Positions 6,496 through 8,616 of a stretch of DNA of 8,616 bases are shown here, one piece after another. Source of the DNA: Candidatus Hydrogenedentota bacterium (GTDB lineage Bacteria > Hydrogenedentota > Hydrogenedentia > Hydrogenedentales > SLHB01); contig PUMX01000272.1 in assembly GCA_003552485.1 (NCBI GenBank), positions 1-8,616 on the forward strand, given 5' to 3'. The position numbers were made by a program, and so were the translations under genes. Every line of letters begins with the position of its first letter. Positions within the stretch are counted from its first letter, which is position 1. The notes under the pieces were generated by a model. The model had not been told where the DNA came from, did no database searches, and worked only from the letters and a program-made list of their open reading frames with translations.

Positions 6496-7609
6496 TGCAT
6501 CTTTTGCACAGTTAAGTGACAATTTGCGGATTGGCGGATATGTCCAGGGGAATCCGGTGCTGATCTCTGCTGAGCTGCCGGAGCCGATCGGAGAAGTAAC
6601 ATGGATGGAATACCGCCTGCAAAATCGGCTGAATCTGCGCTATGAAGCAACCCCTGACTTAAGTCTCCACTGGCAGATGCGCACCCGCCTTTTTAGCGGA
6701 GATCTGGTCAGCGATTTGCCCGGCTATGCCGATGCCATTGATCAGGACGACGGATTGGTTAATCTCTCATGGATGATAACCGAGCAGGATGACTGGTTTC
6801 TCCATTACATCCCGGATCGACTTTATGCAGAATGGGATCGGGGTGACTGGAATATCCGGGTTGGTCGCCAGCGGATAAATTGGGGCGTAAATTTGATCAC
6901 CAACCCGAACGATATCTTTAACATCTATTCGTTTTATGATTTTGATTACCCGGAGCGACCGGGATCAGATGCAATTCGTATTCGCCGGTATCTCGGTTTC
7001 AGCTCACGGATTGAGCTGGCCGTAAGCCCGGACCGGGATATGGAAAACAGCATCATTGGCGGGTTATATCAGTTCAACACCCGGGGGTATGATGTCCAGC
7101 TGATCGGTGCCTATTATCGCGAGCGACTGGCTGTCGGTGGCGGATGGGCCGGGGATTTCCGGGGAGCCGGTATCAAAGGGGAAACTATGTTTTACTCCGA
7201 TCTGGATAATAAAGAGGGCACCCGTGAAACCAACTTCATCTTATCCACCTCCGTAGATTATATGTTTGCAAACAGTTTGTTTCTGATAACGGAATTAATG
7301 TACAACCATGAAGGGGGGCGGGATCAGTTTCAGCTTATGACCGAAGAGTTGACACCGGACAATCCGTCATTCTCCACATATCAGGCAACCACCCAGTTGA
7401 CTTACCCCATTCACACGTTGGTGGATAGCACGTTGACGGCAATCTATTATCCGGATGAGGATGCAGTATTTATTTCGCCATCGGTTACCTGGTCAGTTAT
7501 CGAAAATCTCGATTTCCAGATCTTGGGTCAGTTTTTTGCCGGAGGGGACGACTCGGCTTTTGCAACCGCAGGCAATGTGATTACAGCGCAATTGAAATAT
7601 AATTTTTGA
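6416..7609 (+). CDS. Outer-membrane beta-barrel (porin-like) protein of the transport operon
   Basis: A 397-residue protein with a Sec signal peptide (positive start, hydrophobic core about 9-25, ASFA cleavage before Q32). The rest has alternating hydrophobic/polar strands rich in Tyr, Trp and Gly, ending in LKYNF with the terminal Phe used for BAM recognition, so it is an outer-membrane barrel. The motif VGRQRINWG (about 149-157), then NPNDIF, then ERPGSDAIRIRRYLG (about 180-194), resembles the conserved core of DUF1302/alginate-export-like barrels, though I cannot confirm the family. ATG 6416 overlaps the ATPase gene by 80 bases; ATG 6422 is an equally good start because both give the same signal peptide. 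Close coupling to the ABC genes suggests that it is the outer-membrane exit or acceptor for cargo delivered by the LolA-like protein. Its pore size and cargo are unknown. Confidence 0.8.
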   Translation: MSMIKPVRIYLLKPVVALLIYITWIPDASFAQLSDNLRIGGYVQGNPVLISAELPEPIGEVTWMEYRLQNRLNLRYEATPDLSLHWQMRTRLFSGDLVSDLPGYADAIDQDDGLVNLSWMITEQDDWFLHYIPDRLYAEWDRGDWNIRVGRQRINWGVNLITNPNDIFNIYSFYDFDYPERPGSDAIRIRRYLGFSSRIELAVSPDRDMENSIIGGLYQFNTRGYDVQLIGAYYRERLAVGGGWAGDFRGAGIKGETMFYSDLDNKEGTRETNFILSTSVDYMFANSLFLITELMYNHEGGRDQFQLMTEELTPDNPSFSTYQATTQLTYPIHTLVDSTLTAIYYPDEDAVFISPSVTWSVIENLDFQILGQFFAGGDDSAFATAGNVITAQLKYNF

Positions 7610-7627
7610 AAGAGGTGATTTCTTTCA
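7607..7627 (+). terminator. Weak hairpin at the operon end
   Basis: TGAAAGA (7607-7613) and TCTTTCA (7621-7627) form a perfect 7-bp stem around a 7-base loop, starting in the barrel gene's stop codon. The stem is A+T-rich and no T tract follows, so it is at best a weak or factor-assisted terminator or an RNA-stabilising 3' hairpin. Confidence 0.3.
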
Positions 7628-7670
7628 GCTCACATAAGGCTGATAAGATGTCATGAATTGTAAATCAGTT

Positions 7671-7686
7671 GGTTATTTGAATAACC
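7671..7686. repeat. Perfect 7-bp inverted repeat with 2-base centre
   Basis: GGTTATT and AATAACC flank a TG centre, about 60 bases after the barrel gene. It could be a cruciform, an operator or a weak hairpin. No T tract directly follows; a short T5 run begins about 16 bases later. Confidence 0.35.
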
Positions 7687-7760
7687 GATATGTAACCTAA
7701 AGTTTTTCCATTTTTCTGAACTTAACAGTGTAATCTATGTTGTTTTTCGCCGGCTGTAAA

Positions 7761-7928
7761 TCAAAAATCAACTATTTCCAGACAAGATTTACTCAACTTC
7801 TGGATAGCGACAATATCTTCCATATCTCTCTCGCGTCTGGAGGGACTGTCGCACCAGGCAATCATCTTCAAAAAAGCAACAGCAGGTGCTGCACTTGCTA
7901 AAACCTCATATAAAAGTTCAGGAAGCCA
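7761..7928 (-). pseudogene. C-terminal remnant of an AbiEii/MNT-like nucleotidyltransferase
   Basis: On the minus strand a frame enters from the inverted repeat and reads 55 codons to a TGA at 7763-7761. It contains APAVAFLKMIAWCDSPSRRE followed by RDMEDI. The pattern L-K-x-I-A-W-x-D-x-P-x-R-R-x-x-D-x-E-D-I is typical of the C-terminal part of predicted nucleotidyltransferases of the AbiEii/MNT (type IV toxin-antitoxin) class. The N-terminal catalytic part, with the GS...D-x-D motif, is absent because sequence upstream of 7929 is the inverted repeat. No start codon with a ribosome site is available, so this is a dead fragment. Assignment rests on the motif alone; a related uncharacterised nucleotidyltransferase is equally possible. 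Confidence 0.5.
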
Positions 7929-7929
7929 T

Positions 7930-8111
7930 CTAGCCTGAATAATTCATGAGCCATCTGCTGCGAGGCGCCATTGCGCGCAATCTCAACAACTTGCAGCCGA
8001 CACCGATCTTGACGTACGTCAGTACGCCCGCGCCCGGTTTACGTCTGTAAGTTGTTGATCTCACGCACACTGGCTCCTCTCGCGACGAAGTTCATGAATT
8101 AATCAGGCTAG
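7930..8111. mobile_element. 182-bp imperfect inverted-repeat element (MITE-like)
   Basis: The left arm 7930-7996 and right arm 8045-8111 are imperfect reverse complements: 19 of 20 at the tips, 17 of 33 in the middle, 13 of 14 at the inner end (by hand alignment, ungapped). The tips read CTAGCCTGAATAATTCATGA and its near complement. The 48-base centre contains a perfect 12-bp palindrome, TGACGTACGTCA (8010-8021). CTAG is self-complementary, so the outermost four bases may be a target duplication flanking ends that begin with CC, as in IS1380-type elements, or simply part of the terminal repeat. No transposase is encoded, so it would be a non-autonomous element moved in trans. Both flanks are broken genes, which supports a mobile or recombinogenic nature. 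A structured-RNA or BIME-like repeat is the main alternative. Confidence 0.65.
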
Positions 8112-8186
8112 CGGTTCAGCAAAAACTGAAGCATTAGGCCCATCAGCGAAATATTCAAGCCAGCCGGAAGAGTCTACAACATTCAT
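8103..8186 (-). pseudogene. N-terminal stub of a VapC-like PIN-domain toxin, truncated at the repeat element
   Basis: On the minus strand ATG at 8186-8184 begins MNVVDSSGWLEYFADGPNAS, a textbook start of a VapC/PIN-domain ribonuclease: V-V-D-S-S with the first catalytic Asp at residue 5, then W-L-E-Y. PIN toxins are usually about 130 residues. This frame leaves the gene at the element boundary (8111/8112) after about 24 residues and stops at a TGA inside the repeat tip (8105-8103). The remaining PIN acidic residues are therefore missing and the product cannot be active. No antitoxin frame ends just upstream of the ATG, although VapC genes are normally preceded by VapB. Confidence is good for the family and high that it is broken. 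Confidence 0.65.
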
Positions 8187-8230
8187 ACAGGCAAAACATC
8201 AATTCGATATAACGACCTTTTACGATTAGT

Positions 8231-8260
8231 ATTATACGGCGATGGAATTAATTATGCCAA
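8231..8260 (-). promoter_or_regulatory. Sigma-70-like promoter facing the VapC stub
   Basis: On the minus strand TTGGCA (8260-8255) and a perfect TATAAT (8236-8231) are separated by 18 bases. The -10 lies 44 bases before the VapC-like ATG at 8186. The match is the best -35/-10 pair seen in the window. In a normal vapBC operon the promoter precedes vapB, so here it either drives a solitary PIN gene or was brought in by rearrangement. Confidence 0.4.
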
Positions 8261-8525
8261 GTTTTCGGAGAATTTCAATCTGAAAGCATGAGAGGCGAGG
8301 AAATTCAGACATCAGGGTGTAAAACAGGGAAAATTCAAAAACAGTCCAAAAAACGACTTGCCACACGCTCAAACCTCCGGTGAATGATTTCGCTTAAACA
8401 AAATGTCGCAAGCTCAAGCAATTGCCGCTAAGATTTTTTTCAAGCACAGGCTGAAAATCTAAGAATCTGATAAGCAAGTATTTAGCTTACGCAGACCCCG
8501 GGATAGCTTTAAGCTAGCTGAGCTG

Positions 8526-8616
8526 CTATGCCTGTACATTCTTGGCCGCTTGCTCTTTCACGTAAAGGAGATTCTTTCGAGGCAGATCGTAGTCAGCGTC
8601 AGCTAGTTCAACTGCA
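8526..8616 (-). CDS. C-terminal end of an unrecognised gene running in from the right edge
   Basis: On the minus strand the frame is open from the window edge to a TAG at 8528-8526, giving the last 29 residues. They are acidic at first and then basic, with ADADYDLPRKNLLYVKEQAA in the middle. The composition is plausible for a soluble protein, but I recognise no family or motif. It is on the same strand as the VapC-like and nucleotidyltransferase remnants and ends about 340 bases upstream of the VapC stub. It could be the end of an intact gene, another remnant, or a chance frame; the visible part is too short to decide. Confidence 0.35.
   Translation of the reverse strand, partial: AVELADADYDLPRKNLLYVKEQAAKNVQA

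Larger units (their letters stand above)
7610..8616. other. Gene-free region of remnants and repeats
   Basis: About 1 kb without any intact gene. It contains three minus-strand protein remnants, a 182-bp inverted repeat and small palindromes, each listed separately. The stretch from 8187 to 8525 holds no recognisable protein. A 44-codon minus-strand frame (8366 to 8232, GTG start with GGAGG seven bases upstream) has no family resemblance and overlaps a promoter-like site, so I do not call it a gene. A 7-bp stem (8431-8437 with 8454-8460) and a short palindrome at 8504-8516 are present without T tracts. The whole region looks like a gene graveyard or repeat-rich integration zone next to the intact operon. 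Confidence 0.65.

Noticed and set aside
7930..8111. CRISPR or tRNA interpretation of the repeat-rich region
   Set aside because: There is only one inverted pair with no direct repeats at regular spacing, and no cloverleaf or TPsiC-like box.
8232..8366. 44-codon minus-strand frame starting GTG, with GGAGG seven bases upstream
   Set aside because: The translation is hydrophobic and aromatic without recognisable motifs, and the frame overlaps the promoter-like site. One good ribosome-site match by itself is weak in a genome whose genes lack such sites.

Overview
The window reads as chromosomal DNA of a Gram-negative (diderm) bacterium with moderate G+C. The diderm call rests on a LolA-like periplasmic protein and an outer-membrane beta-barrel ending in phenylalanine. 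None of the intact genes has a recognisable Shine-Dalgarno sequence. That habit, and the gene types, fit a member of the Bacteroidota/Balneolota/FCB-type lineages, but the sequence alone does not fix the phylum. No tRNA, rRNA, CRISPR array or transposase gene is visible.

Layout. (1) Positions 1-2034 are a decaying catabolic-type cluster. It holds the C-terminus of a URO-D-superfamily protein (1-261), an FG-GAP/VCBS-like protein broken by an in-frame stop and apparently missing its middle (303-764), and an alpha/alpha-toroid (six-hairpin-like) protein whose N-terminal part is separated from the rest by a one-base frameshift near 839-842. (2) Positions 2035-2393 are intergenic, with a G-rich tract, a T7 run and a weak promoter candidate. 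(3) Positions 2394-7609 are an intact co-directional operon of five genes: a LolA-like secreted protein, two FtsX/MacB-fold permeases, a LolD/MacB-type ATPase and an outer-membrane barrel. (4) Positions 7610-8616 hold no intact gene. This stretch contains a 182-bp imperfect inverted repeat (7930-8111) and three minus-strand gene remnants: the C-terminus of an AbiEii/MNT-like nucleotidyltransferase, the first 24 or so residues of a VapC-like PIN toxin cut off at the repeat, and the unrecognised C-terminus of a gene entering from the right edge.

How the genes work together. The operon supplies an energising ATPase, a likely heterodimeric permease, a periplasmic carrier of the lipoprotein-carrier fold and an outer-membrane barrel. 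The simplest model is a trans-envelope route for a hydrophobic cargo (lipid, lipoprotein or hopanoid-like molecule), built like LolCDE plus LolA but with a dedicated barrel and no membrane-fusion protein. This is inference from fold and order; the cargo cannot be read from the sequence.

Most notable points: the self-contained carrier-ABC-barrel operon; an 80-nt out-of-frame overlap in which the ATPase's extra C-terminal tail is read from the barrel's signal-peptide codons; and an inverted-repeat element flanked by fragments of two different toxin-type genes, which suggests recombination between dispersed copies rather than a simple insertion.
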